Shown: positions 16,748 to 24,613 of the stretch, piece after piece
Layout of the letters: every line of letters starts with the position of its first letter
Numbering within the stretch: the first letter of the stretch is position 1
Source: VBDM01 sp035519135
GTDB taxonomy: Bacteria; Pseudomonadota; Gammaproteobacteria; Burkholderiales; SG8-39
Direction: 5' to 3'
DNA: 64,000 nucleotides
Assembly (NCBI GenBank): GCA_035519135.1
Contig: DATIWX010000133.1
Location: 62,001 to 126,000 of the forward strand
Program-made: the position numbers and the translations under genes
Notes under the pieces: model-generated
What the model was told of the DNA's origin: nothing
Databases searched by the model: none
The model's input: only the letters and a program-made list of their open reading frames with translations

Positions 16748-18175
16748 ATGAGCATCGATTACAGCGAGAAGATCCCCAACAACGTCAACCTCGTCAACGA
16801 CAAGACGCTGCAGCGCGCGCTCGAGCATTGGCAACCGCGTTTCCTCGACTGGTGGCGCGAGATGGGCCCGAGTGACTTCGCCTCCGCCGATGTGTACCTG
16901 CGCACCGCGATTGGAGTCGACGCGCAGGGCTGGGCCAACTACGGCTCGGTGAGGATGCCCGAGTACCGCTGGGGCATCTTCCTTGCCGATCCCATGCCCG
17001 ATCGCACCATCGGCTTCGGCGACTCCTTCGGGCAGCCGGTGTGGCAGCAGGTCCCGGGCGAATTCCGCTCCCAATTCCGTCGCCTGATCGTCACGCAGGG
17101 CGACACTGAGCCAGCCTCGGTCGAGCAGCAGCGTTTGCTCGGCCATACCTGCCCTTCGCTCTACGACCTGCGCAACCTGTTCCAGATCAATGTCGAGGAA
17201 GGCCGGCACCTGTGGGCGATGGTGTACCTGCTGCACGCCTATTTCGGCCGCGACGGACGCGAGGAGGCCGAGGGACTTCTTGCGCGCCACTCGGGAGATG
17301 TCGACAAGCCTCGCATTCTCGGCACCTTCAACGAGCCGATCGAGGACTGGTTGTCCTTCTTCTGCTTCACCTACTTCACCGACCGCGACGGCAAGTTTCA
17401 GCTCAAGAGTCTCGCGGAATCCTCCTTCGACCCGCTCGCGCGCACCTGCCGGTTCATGCTGACCGAGGAAGCCCACCACATGTTCGTCGGCGAGACCGGA
17501 ATCGGACGAATTGTGAAGCGCACTCTGGAAGTGATGAAGGAGATAGGTACGGACGACGTCGAGGCGATCCGCCGCCAGGGCGCCGTGGACCTGCCCCTGC
17601 TTCAGCGCTACCTCAACTTCTGGTTCAGCTCCTCCCTCGATCTTTTCGGGTCGGAGGTATCGTCCAACGCTGCGAGCACCTTTGCCAACGGCATCAAGGG
17701 GCGGCCCGACGAAACGACGCAGTACCAGGATCACAATTGTGCGGACGCGACCTGCGAGCTCGACCTGCCCGACGGCCGGGGAGGCCTGAAGAGGGAGACC
17801 GTTGGTATGCGCAACGCCATGAACGAGGTCCTTCGCGAGGCCTACGTAAAGGACTGCGAGATCGGCCTGAAGCGCTGGAACATGCAGATCAAGCGCTCCG
17901 GTTATGCGTTCGAGCTGAAACTGCCGAGCAGCCGCTTCCGCCGCGCGATCGGCGCCTGGGCGAACGTCCCCACGGACCTCGAAGGCAAGCTCATCAGCCG
18001 CGAGGAGTTCGAGCGGCAACTGCCCGGGTGGAGCCCCAGCGCCGCCGACAAGGCATTCGTAAGAAGCTTGATGCAGCGCGTTGTCCAGCCCGGGAAAATG
18101 GCCGCCTGGATCGCGCCGCCGGACCGCGGGATCAACAACCTCGCGGTCGACTACGAGTACGTGCGCCTGGCCTGA
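16748..18175 (+). CDS. boxB: Benzoyl-CoA 2,3-epoxidase, di-iron oxygenase subunit (BoxB)
   Basis: 475 residues. It forms the 2,3-epoxide of benzoyl-CoA with O2 at a di-iron centre; partner reductase BoxA normally supplies electrons from NADPH. Start ATG 16748 (MSIDYSEKIPNN) follows AAGGAAA; an in-frame reading 57 bases longer is only the end of boxC in another frame. Candidate ligands are in the helices VEEGRHLWAMVYLLHAYF and LTEEAHHMFVGETG (EExxH) plus the earlier VEQQRLLGHTCPSLYD helix. No boxA follows: the next gene is on the opposite strand 15 bp on. Confidence 0.95.
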   Translation: MSIDYSEKIPNNVNLVNDKTLQRALEHWQPRFLDWWREMGPSDFASADVYLRTAIGVDAQGWANYGSVRMPEYRWGIFLADPMPDRTIGFGDSFGQPVWQQVPGEFRSQFRRLIVTQGDTEPASVEQQRLLGHTCPSLYDLRNLFQINVEEGRHLWAMVYLLHAYFGRDGREEAEGLLARHSGDVDKPRILGTFNEPIEDWLSFFCFTYFTDRDGKFQLKSLAESSFDPLARTCRFMLTEEAHHMFVGETGIGRIVKRTLEVMKEIGTDDVEAIRRQGAVDLPLLQRYLNFWFSSSLDLFGSEVSSNAASTFANGIKGRPDETTQYQDHNCADATCELDLPDGRGGLKRETVGMRNAMNEVLREAYVKDCEIGLKRWNMQIKRSGYAFELKLPSSRFRRAIGAWANVPTDLEGKLISREEFERQLPGWSPSAADKAFVRSLMQRVVQPGKMAAWIAPPDRGINNLAVDYEYVRLA

Positions 18176-18189
18176 GGCGAACCATCCCG

Positions 18190-19227
18190 CTAGCGAATAG
18201 CGACCCGAGCAGGGTCGGTAAAGTGCAGTCGCGACCTCAGCTCAGGGCTCACGTGAACGGTGCCTTCGGCGTCGACGAGCATTGCTTGCGAGACGCCCAT
18301 ACGTGCGGCTGCGGTCCTCCAGCCCCTTGAGCCCTCGATGAAGATCGGCTTGGAGGCCGCGTCAGACAGCGCGCCCGCCCCGGCCCCGCCCGAAACCAGC
18401 ACGGTAACCGATTCGACTCCCGCAACGGGGTAGCCGGTTCGCGGGTCGATGATGTGCGAGTAGCGCTTGCCGTCGATCTCGTAGTAGCGCCGATAGTCAC
18501 CGGATGTACCGACCGCCTCGCCATCGTTCAGTTCGAGCGTTGCGAGCAGTCCCGTCCCGCGAGGGGATTCCAGCGCGACCCGCCAGGGACGCGCGCCGTG
18601 ACGACCGAGGGCGAGGGCGTTGCCGCCGACGTTGATCAGGGCATTCCCGATCCCTTCGGCGCGGAGGATTTCGGTGGCGCGGTCGAGCGCATACCCTTTC
18701 GCATAACCGCCGAAGTCCAGCTGCACGGCGGAATTCGCGCTGGTCACTTCGTTGCCCCGTACACTGAGATCGTTCATCCGCGGGTGCGCGGCCACCAGCC
18801 GCTCGACATCGCGCGCATCGGGGACGGGGCCCCCGGGCTTGTCGCGGTGGAAGTGCCAGAGCGCCACGAGCTTGCCGATGGCGGGGTTGAAGAGATCGCC
18901 CGAGCGCTCCGCGAGGCGCTGCGCCTGCCGGATCAGCGCCGCAATCTCTGCGGTCGTGCGGATGCCCGACTCTCCTCGGGCGATCGCCTGGTTGAGCGCG
19001 ACGAGATTGCCCGACTTCCACGCGCGCAGCTCGCGATGCATGCGGTCGAACTCGCTGAGGACCCGTGCAACGGCCGCCCTCTCTCGGACAGGGTCGGCGT
19101 CGAGCACGGTTACCTGAACGATGGTGCCGAAGACGTACGCGCTCGCGCGGTACTCGTGCGCGCGCGCATCACAGAGCTGGAGCCCTGCGATCAAGAGAAG
19201 CGCGAGCCTGATGCCGCGCGCGGTCAA
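18190..19227 (-). CDS. apbE: FAD:protein FMN transferase (ApbE)
   Basis: 345 residues with an N-terminal signal peptide (ARGIRLALLLIAGLQLCDARA). ApbE enzymes attach FMN covalently to a Ser/Thr in periplasmic or membrane target proteins, using FAD as donor. The family features are ELRAWKSGNLVALNQ, VQLDFGGYAKGYALD (D-G-G-x-x-K-G), INVGGNALALG, and near the end SHIIDPRTGYPV with GALSDAASKPIF (Mg2+-binding Asp). The TTG start at 19227 overlaps the upstream PepSY stop (TTGA) and has GGAG upstream. Its probable substrate is the FMN-binding protein two genes upstream in the same operon. Confidence 0.9.
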   Translation of the reverse strand: MTARGIRLALLLIAGLQLCDARAHEYRASAYVFGTIVQVTVLDADPVRERAAVARVLSEFDRMHRELRAWKSGNLVALNQAIARGESGIRTTAEIAALIRQAQRLAERSGDLFNPAIGKLVALWHFHRDKPGGPVPDARDVERLVAAHPRMNDLSVRGNEVTSANSAVQLDFGGYAKGYALDRATEILRAEGIGNALINVGGNALALGRHGARPWRVALESPRGTGLLATLELNDGEAVGTSGDYRRYYEIDGKRYSHIIDPRTGYPVAGVESVTVLVSGGAGAGALSDAASKPIFIEGSRGWRTAAARMGVSQAMLVDAEGTVHVSPELRSRLHFTDPARVAIR

Positions 19228-19982
19228 TGCCGCTCCCGGTGGGGCCTGTGATGGTGCCTGGGCTTCAGAAACAGCCACGCGCCGCTGAGCGACAGGAGCG
19301 CGAGGAATACCGCCAGAAGATCGACGACGAGCGGCCCGAAGCGTCCAGCGAACCGCCCGCTGTGGACGTCCTGCAGCAGCCGCTGGACGGAGACTCCGGG
19401 TTCGAGCAGCTCACGGTAGTGCTCGCGCTCCGCCGGGGACAGCTCGGCCGGGGCCGACCAGGCGATCGCGTCGCGCGGTGCCGGTCGCCACGAGAGCGCA
19501 TCGGTGCTTTCGAACGTCCCTGCCCCCGTCCGCAACACGAGCCGCCGCTCCTCCGACCCGATCGCCCGGACGGGGCTTCCCGGCAGCTCGCTCCGGTCCA
19601 GCCGCTCGATAAGCGCGCCGTCCTTCCCATAGAGGTATAGCGCGGCGCTACTCGCGACGACCACCATGTCCTGCAGCTCGACCAGGCCGATCGGCTGGGG
19701 GAAGGCCTCCCCCGAGATCCGGCCGTCGAGCAGCCAGCGGCCGTTCGCCGCGACGAGGTCGTGCGGTCCGGCGCGGAACAGGTGTCGCGGAGGCTCGGGC
19801 GCCAGACCGTACCAGCGCGCAAGCCACGCGGCGTGCACGTACTTGGTATCCAGACCGAGGTCAGCGGCGTGGTTCAGGACGAAACCTGTCACCGCGAGGA
19901 AGAGGAAGAAGACGACCGCTGCAAAGCCGATACGCGCGTGCCAGCGGCGCAGGAAAAGGAGCAGGAGGAGCTTCGGGGACAC
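19224..19982 (-). CDS. PepSY-associated TM domain protein (inner-membrane redox partner)
   Basis: 252 residues from GTG 19982 (four bases after the upstream TAG). It has an N-terminal transmembrane helix (RIGFAAVVFFLFLAVTGFVLNHAADLG), a periplasmic domain of about 170 residues containing LQDVHSGRFAGRFG, and a C-terminal transmembrane helix (LLAVFLALLSLSGAWLFLKPRHHH). His residues at the ends of both helices are typical of PepSY_TM proteins that bind haem or pass electrons across the membrane. The context (FMN-binding protein, ApbE) points to a flavin-based extracytoplasmic reductase. The exact acceptor is unknown. Confidence 0.75.
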   Translation of the reverse strand: MSPKLLLLLFLRRWHARIGFAAVVFFLFLAVTGFVLNHAADLGLDTKYVHAAWLARWYGLAPEPPRHLFRAGPHDLVAANGRWLLDGRISGEAFPQPIGLVELQDMVVVASSAALYLYGKDGALIERLDRSELPGSPVRAIGSEERRLVLRTGAGTFESTDALSWRPAPRDAIAWSAPAELSPAEREHYRELLEPGVSVQRLLQDVHSGRFAGRFGPLVVDLLAVFLALLSLSGAWLFLKPRHHHRPHRERH

Positions 19983-19986
19983 AGCG

Positions 19987-20520
19987 CTATCCGTGGGCGT
20001 TGTCGCGACTGAGGCGGTCGAAAAGGAGCGCGAGCCGCGCCATGCGTTCCAGCGCGCCGACCGACAGGGTCGCACCCACGATGCCGTCGATATCGCGGTC
20101 GAGCCGGTTGTCTCGTACAAGCTTCGCGTCCTTGAACTGTCTCAGGAACGACGACTGACGGACCTCCTGCCCTCTGCTTTCGCGATAGACGAGCACGCGT
20201 ACGTGATCGATGTGTCCGTCCACGACGACGAATCCGGCAGTGATCAGCTCCTCCCTCCCCGTTTCCTCGAGAATCCACACGCTCTTGCGGCCTTCGTTCC
20301 AGTAGCGCTGGCGCAATTGCGCGGGGGGATGGCCCAGGATCGCGCCCGCCTGCGCTTGTATGTCCTTGGTCAGCCAGAGCACCTTGGGCGCAGGCTTTGA
20401 ACCGAACACCTCCGCAACGAAGGTGTCCGGCTCCTGATAGACCTCGCCTCGGACGTAACCCGAGGCCGCGCCAAGCACCAGCATGAATAACGCAAGCGAG
20501 CAGCGCATCCTCGAACTCAT
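19987..20520 (-). CDS. Periplasmic FMN-binding domain protein (covalent flavin target)
   Basis: 177 residues; signal peptide MRCSLALFMLVLGAASGYVRG. The FMN_bind domain ends in DIDGIVGATLSVGAL, where the Thr of GAT-(L)-S is the usual ApbE flavinylation residue. The middle part (ILEETGREELITAGFVVVDGHIDHVRVLVYRESRG) matches the fold. The start ATG overlaps the porin stop by one base (TGATG). With apbE two genes downstream and the PepSY protein between them, this should be a flavinylated electron carrier in the periplasm. Confidence 0.85.
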   Translation of the reverse strand: MSSRMRCSLALFMLVLGAASGYVRGEVYQEPDTFVAEVFGSKPAPKVLWLTKDIQAQAGAILGHPPAQLRQRYWNEGRKSVWILEETGREELITAGFVVVDGHIDHVRVLVYRESRGQEVRQSSFLRQFKDAKLVRDNRLDRDIDGIVGATLSVGALERMARLALLFDRLSRDNAHG

Positions 20521-21791
20521 CAGAACATGAATCCCGCGCCAATATCGAAGCGATCTTGAGACTTATCGGTCGCGTAACGCTGGATGTCGGCCTTCAGCAC
20601 CACCTGCGGATGGACCCAGAAGTTGACTCCCAGGGTCTTGATGCGCTCGTTGTTGTTCGGATCCTGGAACAGGCCATTTGCTGGATCCTCCGCCTGCCTG
20701 ATGTCGATGCGCTCGTAGCGAATGAAGGGGGCCACGTCGAAGTTGCCCTGCTTGTACAGGTGGTACGCAGCCTGGGCGTACCATCCCTTCATCGATTTCG
20801 GTGCCGCAAAAGCGGGCACGCTGGGGTCAGCGAGATTGGCTGCAACAGTCCCTGCAGTGATCTTGTCGGCATCACCGAGTGTGCCTGCCGTATAGAGAGC
20901 CTGCAGATCCAGGCCGGCGACCCGGTATTGCGCGTGGACGTCCCACATGGTGAAACGAGCCGCGACTCCCTGCAGCGCCGGGTTGGACGCTCCGTTCTGG
21001 CCGGTGTCGCCGGTGAACACGCCGGCGCCGACCAGGAAACCCGGGCGCCGGTAGCTGAGCGCGCCGTAGACCGCGAGATTGCGGGCGTTGGCGAGCTGTC
21101 CTTCCTGGTGCGCGCTGCGGATCCCCATGGTCGGATCGTCGAGTTTGCCGGAGTCGAAGGTGGTCGTAGCACCCACGTCGTATCTGAAGCTCTCGCCGAA
21201 CATGCCGTGCATGCCGGCGCCCAGCTCGCGCCAGGTGGTCGGTATGACGCGCGTTTCAACCTGGTTGCGTTGCACACCGTAATAGGTCGGCGGCTCATGG
21301 GTCTCGTTGAGAATGCCGATCGGGATGAGGAACAGGCCGCCCTTGAAATTGACAGCGTCGCTCATCCTGTAATTCACCCAGGCCTGCTCGATCTCGGCCT
21401 CGCCCTCATCGTCCTTGCTGACGACCGCATGCTCGAATTCCACCTCGGAATGCAAGGTCAGGCGCTCATCGAACCGGTGGTTGAAGCCGAACACGAACCG
21501 CTGCAGGTCGGCGGTAGCGTTGCCGCTCTCGCGAAATTTGCTGTACCCCGCTTCGCCGTAGCCAACGATATTGGTACTGCCATTGGCAAGCTCCGAACTC
21601 CGGTCGAGCATCGAGCTGTAGTCGGGCGAGTAGGGCGAAGTCGGTGGGGGCGGCGCCGCCGACTTGCGAGTCTGCGCCTTGAGTTCGTCGATCTCCTGCT
21701 GCAGGATCTGCAGCTTTTCGTCTACCGTCTGGCTAAAAGCGGGCATCGATCCGAAAACGGCGAGCGCCCAGCTTAGGGTGGATTTCTTCAT
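20520..21791 (-). CDS. Outer-membrane porin-like beta-barrel, first gene of flavin/iron operon
   Basis: 423 residues: signal peptide (MKKSTLSWALAVFGSMPAFSQ), a short coiled coil (VDEKLQILQQEIDELKAQ), a proline-rich linker, and a barrel region of alternating amphipathic strands ending in the outer-membrane terminal Phe (RFDIGAGFMF). It resembles phosphate-selective-porin or carbohydrate-porin type barrels. It heads the run porin-FMN-bind-PepSY-ApbE. Its transport substrate is not visible; the neighbourhood (bacterioferritin, iron permease) hints at an iron or redox role. Confidence 0.75.
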   Translation of the reverse strand: MKKSTLSWALAVFGSMPAFSQTVDEKLQILQQEIDELKAQTRKSAAPPPPTSPYSPDYSSMLDRSSELANGSTNIVGYGEAGYSKFRESGNATADLQRFVFGFNHRFDERLTLHSEVEFEHAVVSKDDEGEAEIEQAWVNYRMSDAVNFKGGLFLIPIGILNETHEPPTYYGVQRNQVETRVIPTTWRELGAGMHGMFGESFRYDVGATTTFDSGKLDDPTMGIRSAHQEGQLANARNLAVYGALSYRRPGFLVGAGVFTGDTGQNGASNPALQGVAARFTMWDVHAQYRVAGLDLQALYTAGTLGDADKITAGTVAANLADPSVPAFAAPKSMKGWYAQAAYHLYKQGNFDVAPFIRYERIDIRQAEDPANGLFQDPNNNERIKTLGVNFWVHPQVVLKADIQRYATDKSQDRFDIGAGFMF

Positions 21792-21948
21792 GAGCTCTCC
21801 AGCTGAATGGGACGATTGGGAAACATGGCTGGCTAACTCAGCATCCGAGGCTGACTGGCTGGCACCTTGGCTAATCTATCGAGAATCCAATTAGTTACAC
21901 GTATATCCAACGTTGAATCGAAAATCACCGCGCTCCGGCAATCTCGGC

Positions 21949-21987
21949 TTGACGCCAGCCTGAATATAAATGAGAATGCTTCGCATT
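21949..21987 (+). promoter_or_regulatory. bfd promoter overlapped by Fur-box-like palindrome
   Basis: TTGACG (21949-21954), 17 bp, GAGAAT (21972-21977) forms a promoter for the downstream ferredoxin gene. Overlapping the -10 is AATGAGAA-TGC-TTCGCATT (21969-21987), arms matching 7 of 8 around a 3-base centre. It has the same architecture as the site at 23901-23919 and resembles Fur boxes, so iron repression is expected. Confidence 0.6.
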
Positions 21988-22007
21988 ACAAGCCTCGAGC
22001 CACCCCA

Positions 22008-22205
22008 ATGTATGTCTGCATCTGCAACAGCGTGACCGATCGCGAAGTCCGCGAGGCGGCGTCCCGTGGCGCACGCACGCTGAAAGATCTGCGTCGCGAG
22101 CTCGGCGTAGCGTCACGCTGCGGCAAGTGCGCAAGTTGCGCGAACGAAGTGCTTTCCCAAGCTCGCCGCGAACCGGTACTCACCTCGAGCCTGCAGGCGG
22201 CCTGA
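22008..22205 (+). CDS. bfd: Bacterioferritin-associated ferredoxin
   Basis: 65-residue BFD-like [2Fe-2S] protein. The four Cys ligands are in MYVCICNS (C4, C6) and SRCGKCASC. Bfd reduces the haem of bacterioferritin so stored iron can be released. It is preceded by a Fur-box-like promoter and followed 100 bp later by the bacterioferritin gene on the same strand, which supports the function. Confidence 0.92.
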   Translation: MYVCICNSVTDREVREAASRGARTLKDLRRELGVASRCGKCASCANEVLSQARREPVLTSSLQAA

Positions 22206-22305
22206 CCTTCCCTCCCTGCCTCATCCCCTCCTGACCGAGTCGCAAGCGTTGCCTCAAGCAACGTGCGTGGTATTCTCGGACCGTCTCGCATGAGGAGCGA
22301 TACGC

Positions 22306-22788
22306 ATGAAAGGCGACAAGAAAGTCATAGAGCATCTGAACAAGGTGCTGACCAACGAGCTGACCTCGATCAACCAGTACTTCCTGCATTCGCGCATGTT
22401 CGAGAACTGGGGCCTGAAACGCCTCGCGGAGCACGAGCATCACGAATCGATCGACGAAATGAAGCACGCGGACAAGCTGATCGAGCGCATTCTTTTCCTC
22501 GAGGGGCTTCCCAATCTCCAGGCCCTGAACAAGATCCTGGTCGGCGAAAGCGTCGAAGAGGCGTTGAAGTGCGACCTGAAGCTCGAAATGCACGCGCACC
22601 CGATGCTGAGGAGTGCGATTGCGTATTGCGAGGAGTCAGGCGACTACACTTCGCGTGAGTTGTTCGAGGACATTCTCGAGAGCGAGGAAGAGCACATTGA
22701 CTGGCTCGAGATCCAGCTGGACCTTATCACCAGAATCGGTATCCAGAACTACACACAGTCGCAGATGGGGGACAAGCCGGCTTCCTAG
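22306..22788 (+). CDS. bfr: Bacterioferritin
   Basis: 160-residue ferritin-like protein. Ferroxidase-centre residues are visible (E18 in NELTSINQYF; E51 and H54 in DEMKHADK) and Met52, the axial haem ligand of bacterioferritins, is present, so this is a haem-binding Bfr rather than a plain ferritin. It stores iron as a 24-mer. A terminator is not obvious downstream. Confidence 0.95.
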   Translation: MKGDKKVIEHLNKVLTNELTSINQYFLHSRMFENWGLKRLAEHEHHESIDEMKHADKLIERILFLEGLPNLQALNKILVGESVEEALKCDLKLEMHAHPMLRSAIAYCEESGDYTSRELFEDILESEEEHIDWLEIQLDLITRIGIQNYTQSQMGDKPAS

Positions 22789-22870
22789 GGCAGTCATGGC
22801 TCTCGCCAGGCCCCTTCGATCCAGTGGCCGCTAGTCCCGCATTGACTTGCCGAAACTTCTGGGATGCCGT

Positions 22871-23665
22871 CTAGGACCGTGCATCTTCGAGCCGGGCGGC
22901 CTTGACCCTCTTCTGCGCGGCGTCGCCCCCAAGAAGCGACCAGACCAGCCACAGGCCCGGCAGCAGAACAAGAGCGTAGGTGAGCATGGCGCCGTACTGG
23001 CCCTCCGGGCCGTAGGGTTCGGTCGCGATATGCCAATACGGGTTGTCGATCGGCAACACGTTTGCTTCGGTCGCCTCATGAAACGCGTAGATGCACAGCT
23101 GCACCGCGAACAGCACCAGGAAAATTGAAGTCACCTGGAAGAACAGTCCGAGATTGACCCGATGCCCGTATCGCGACCAGGCCCAGGCGAGCGAAGCAGC
23201 AAGCGCGATGCCGGCAAGCGCACCCGCGAAGAGCGAAGTCGATTCGGCCTGGCGGGCGAGGGTCGCCGCAATGAAGGCCATCTCCATCCCTTCGCGCGTG
23301 ACCATCAGGAGCATTACCACGAACACTCCGATCCACGCACCGGTACCGGCCGACTGCGCCGCCGACTCCAGCCGCGCGCCCATCTCTCCGCGGAGCTGCT
23401 TCGCGTGCTTGAGCATATAAACGACCATGGAAATGACGAATGCCGCCGCCACCAAAGCGAGCACCGCTTCCCAAATCGGCTGTACCGCCGCTTCGGCGAG
23501 AAACACGCCGAGCACCAGCGACAGCAAGACCGCGAGCGCCGTACCCCACCAGACCGCCGGCAGCAGCAGCGCGCGGCCGGTCTTCTTGAGGTAGGTCGCG
23601 GCGATCGCCACGATGAGGAAGGCCTCGATGCCTTCGCGGAGAGTGAAGATCAGCATCTGCAGCAT
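22871..23665 (-). CDS. FTR1-family high-affinity iron permease
   Basis: 264 residues with about seven membrane helices. The two REGxE motifs needed for iron transport are present: REGIEAF at residues 10-16 and REGMEMAF near 123-130. Belongs to the FTR1/EfeU family that imports iron across the inner membrane. It lies 47 bp downstream of hemP and is probably cotranscribed with it from the Fur-box promoter at 23901-23919. No EfeO/EfeB partner is in the window. Confidence 0.9.
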   Translation of the reverse strand: MLQMLIFTLREGIEAFLIVAIAATYLKKTGRALLLPAVWWGTALAVLLSLVLGVFLAEAAVQPIWEAVLALVAAAFVISMVVYMLKHAKQLRGEMGARLESAAQSAGTGAWIGVFVVMLLMVTREGMEMAFIAATLARQAESTSLFAGALAGIALAASLAWAWSRYGHRVNLGLFFQVTSIFLVLFAVQLCIYAFHEATEANVLPIDNPYWHIATEPYGPEGQYGAMLTYALVLLPGLWLVWSLLGGDAAQKRVKAARLEDARS

Positions 23666-23712
23666 TTCAGTGAACCTTTCGATCTGACTTGCGCTGGACG
23701 TTATCTCTGGAA

Positions 23713-23871
23713 TCAGGCGGTGAGAATCAGCTTTCCGTTCTGGGTAAGCCGCAGGCGGTACTCCCGGCCGTTGTGCTCGATTACCAGCTCTCCCCGCTCC
23801 CCGAGCAGCTGCCTGCTCACCGCTCGCCCTTTCGGGAAACCGGTGTCCACAGTCTCTTGATTCAGCGGCAA
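23713..23871 (-). CDS. hemP: HemP-family small iron-uptake protein
   Basis: 52 residues from TTG 23871 with GGAAA upstream. The C-terminal core GRAVSRQLLGERGELVIEHNGREYRLRLTQNGKLILTA-type pattern (a basic strand pair ending NGKLILT) is the HemP signature. In beta-proteobacteria HemP/HmuP acts as an activator or accessory for haem-uptake genes. A longer in-frame reading to 23955 would start inside the Fur-box region and is not supported. It precedes the iron permease. Confidence 0.82.
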   Translation of the reverse strand: MPLNQETVDTGFPKGRAVSRQLLGERGELVIEHNGREYRLRLTQNGKLILTA

Positions 23872-23900
23872 ATTTGTTTCCGGCGCGGGACGCACGTAAA

Positions 23901-23919
23901 AATGATAACCGTTCTCATT
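23901..23919 (-). promoter_or_regulatory. Fur-box-like palindrome upstream of hemP
   Basis: AATGATAA-CCG-TTCTCATT, arms matching 7 of 8 around a 3-base centre, 30 bp upstream of the hemP start. It shares its layout with the site upstream of bfd (21969-21987) and resembles classical Fur boxes. Iron-dependent repression of hemP-ftr1 is inferred. Confidence 0.65.
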
Positions 23920-23977
23920 ACTGCGCGTCAAGCTGCTGCCGGGTCCCGCGTACAATCGTTCACGTTCCGGAAAGCCG

Positions 23978-24601
23978 ATGACGACCGCCCGCTTAACGCT
24001 GCTCCTCGCCGTCCTCCTCTGCAGTCAGGCCTGGGCGCAGCGCAGCTCGCTCCCCCCGCGTGAACCCACCCCGGCGCAGGTGCTCGCGGACCTGCGTCAC
24101 GGAGGCTACGTCCTCTACTTCAGGCACGCCGCCACCGACTTCAGCCAGAACGACGAGAAGATGAAGCGCTACGAGGATTGCGCTGACCAGCGCAATCTCA
24201 TCGACAGGGGTCGCGCAGACGCACGGGCCGCGGGCGCCGCGATCAGCCAGCTCGGGATTCCGGTCGAGCGCGTTCTCGCGAGCCCCTTCTGCCGCACCGT
24301 GGAGACCGCACAGCTGCTCTTTGGGCGGGTGGAGAAGATGACCGAGGTGCGCGGCGGGCCAGCGGCATCGGCCCTGTCAGACCGCTACGCGCCGCTGAAG
24401 AAGATTCTGGCTACGCCGGTTCGCGCCGGCGGCAATCTCGTGGTGGTAAGTCACGGCAACCCGTTCTACAGCGTCGCCGGCCCGCCCTATCTCGCCGAGG
24501 GTGAGGCTGCGGTACTCCGTCCGCTCGGCGCGGATTTCGAGGTCGTCGCCAGGATTCGGATCGACGGCTGGGAGGCCTTGAAGAGCAGCGCGGCGAAGTA
24601 G
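23978..24601 (+). CDS. Exported histidine phosphatase superfamily protein
   Basis: 207 residues; signal peptide MTTARLTLLLAVLLCSQAWAQ. The phospho-accepting motif is YFRHAATDF (variant RHA in place of RHG), with the second catalytic His in VVVSHGNPF. Related periplasmic proteins are annotated as phosphoglycerate-mutase-like phosphatases; substrate unknown. It is divergent from hemP with GGAAAG before the ATG. A link to iron is not evident. Confidence 0.85.
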   Translation: MTTARLTLLLAVLLCSQAWAQRSSLPPREPTPAQVLADLRHGGYVLYFRHAATDFSQNDEKMKRYEDCADQRNLIDRGRADARAAGAAISQLGIPVERVLASPFCRTVETAQLLFGRVEKMTEVRGGPAASALSDRYAPLKKILATPVRAGGNLVVVSHGNPFYSVAGPPYLAEGEAAVLRPLGADFEVVARIRIDGWEALKSSAAK

Positions 24602-24613
24602 CGGGATGCGCGG

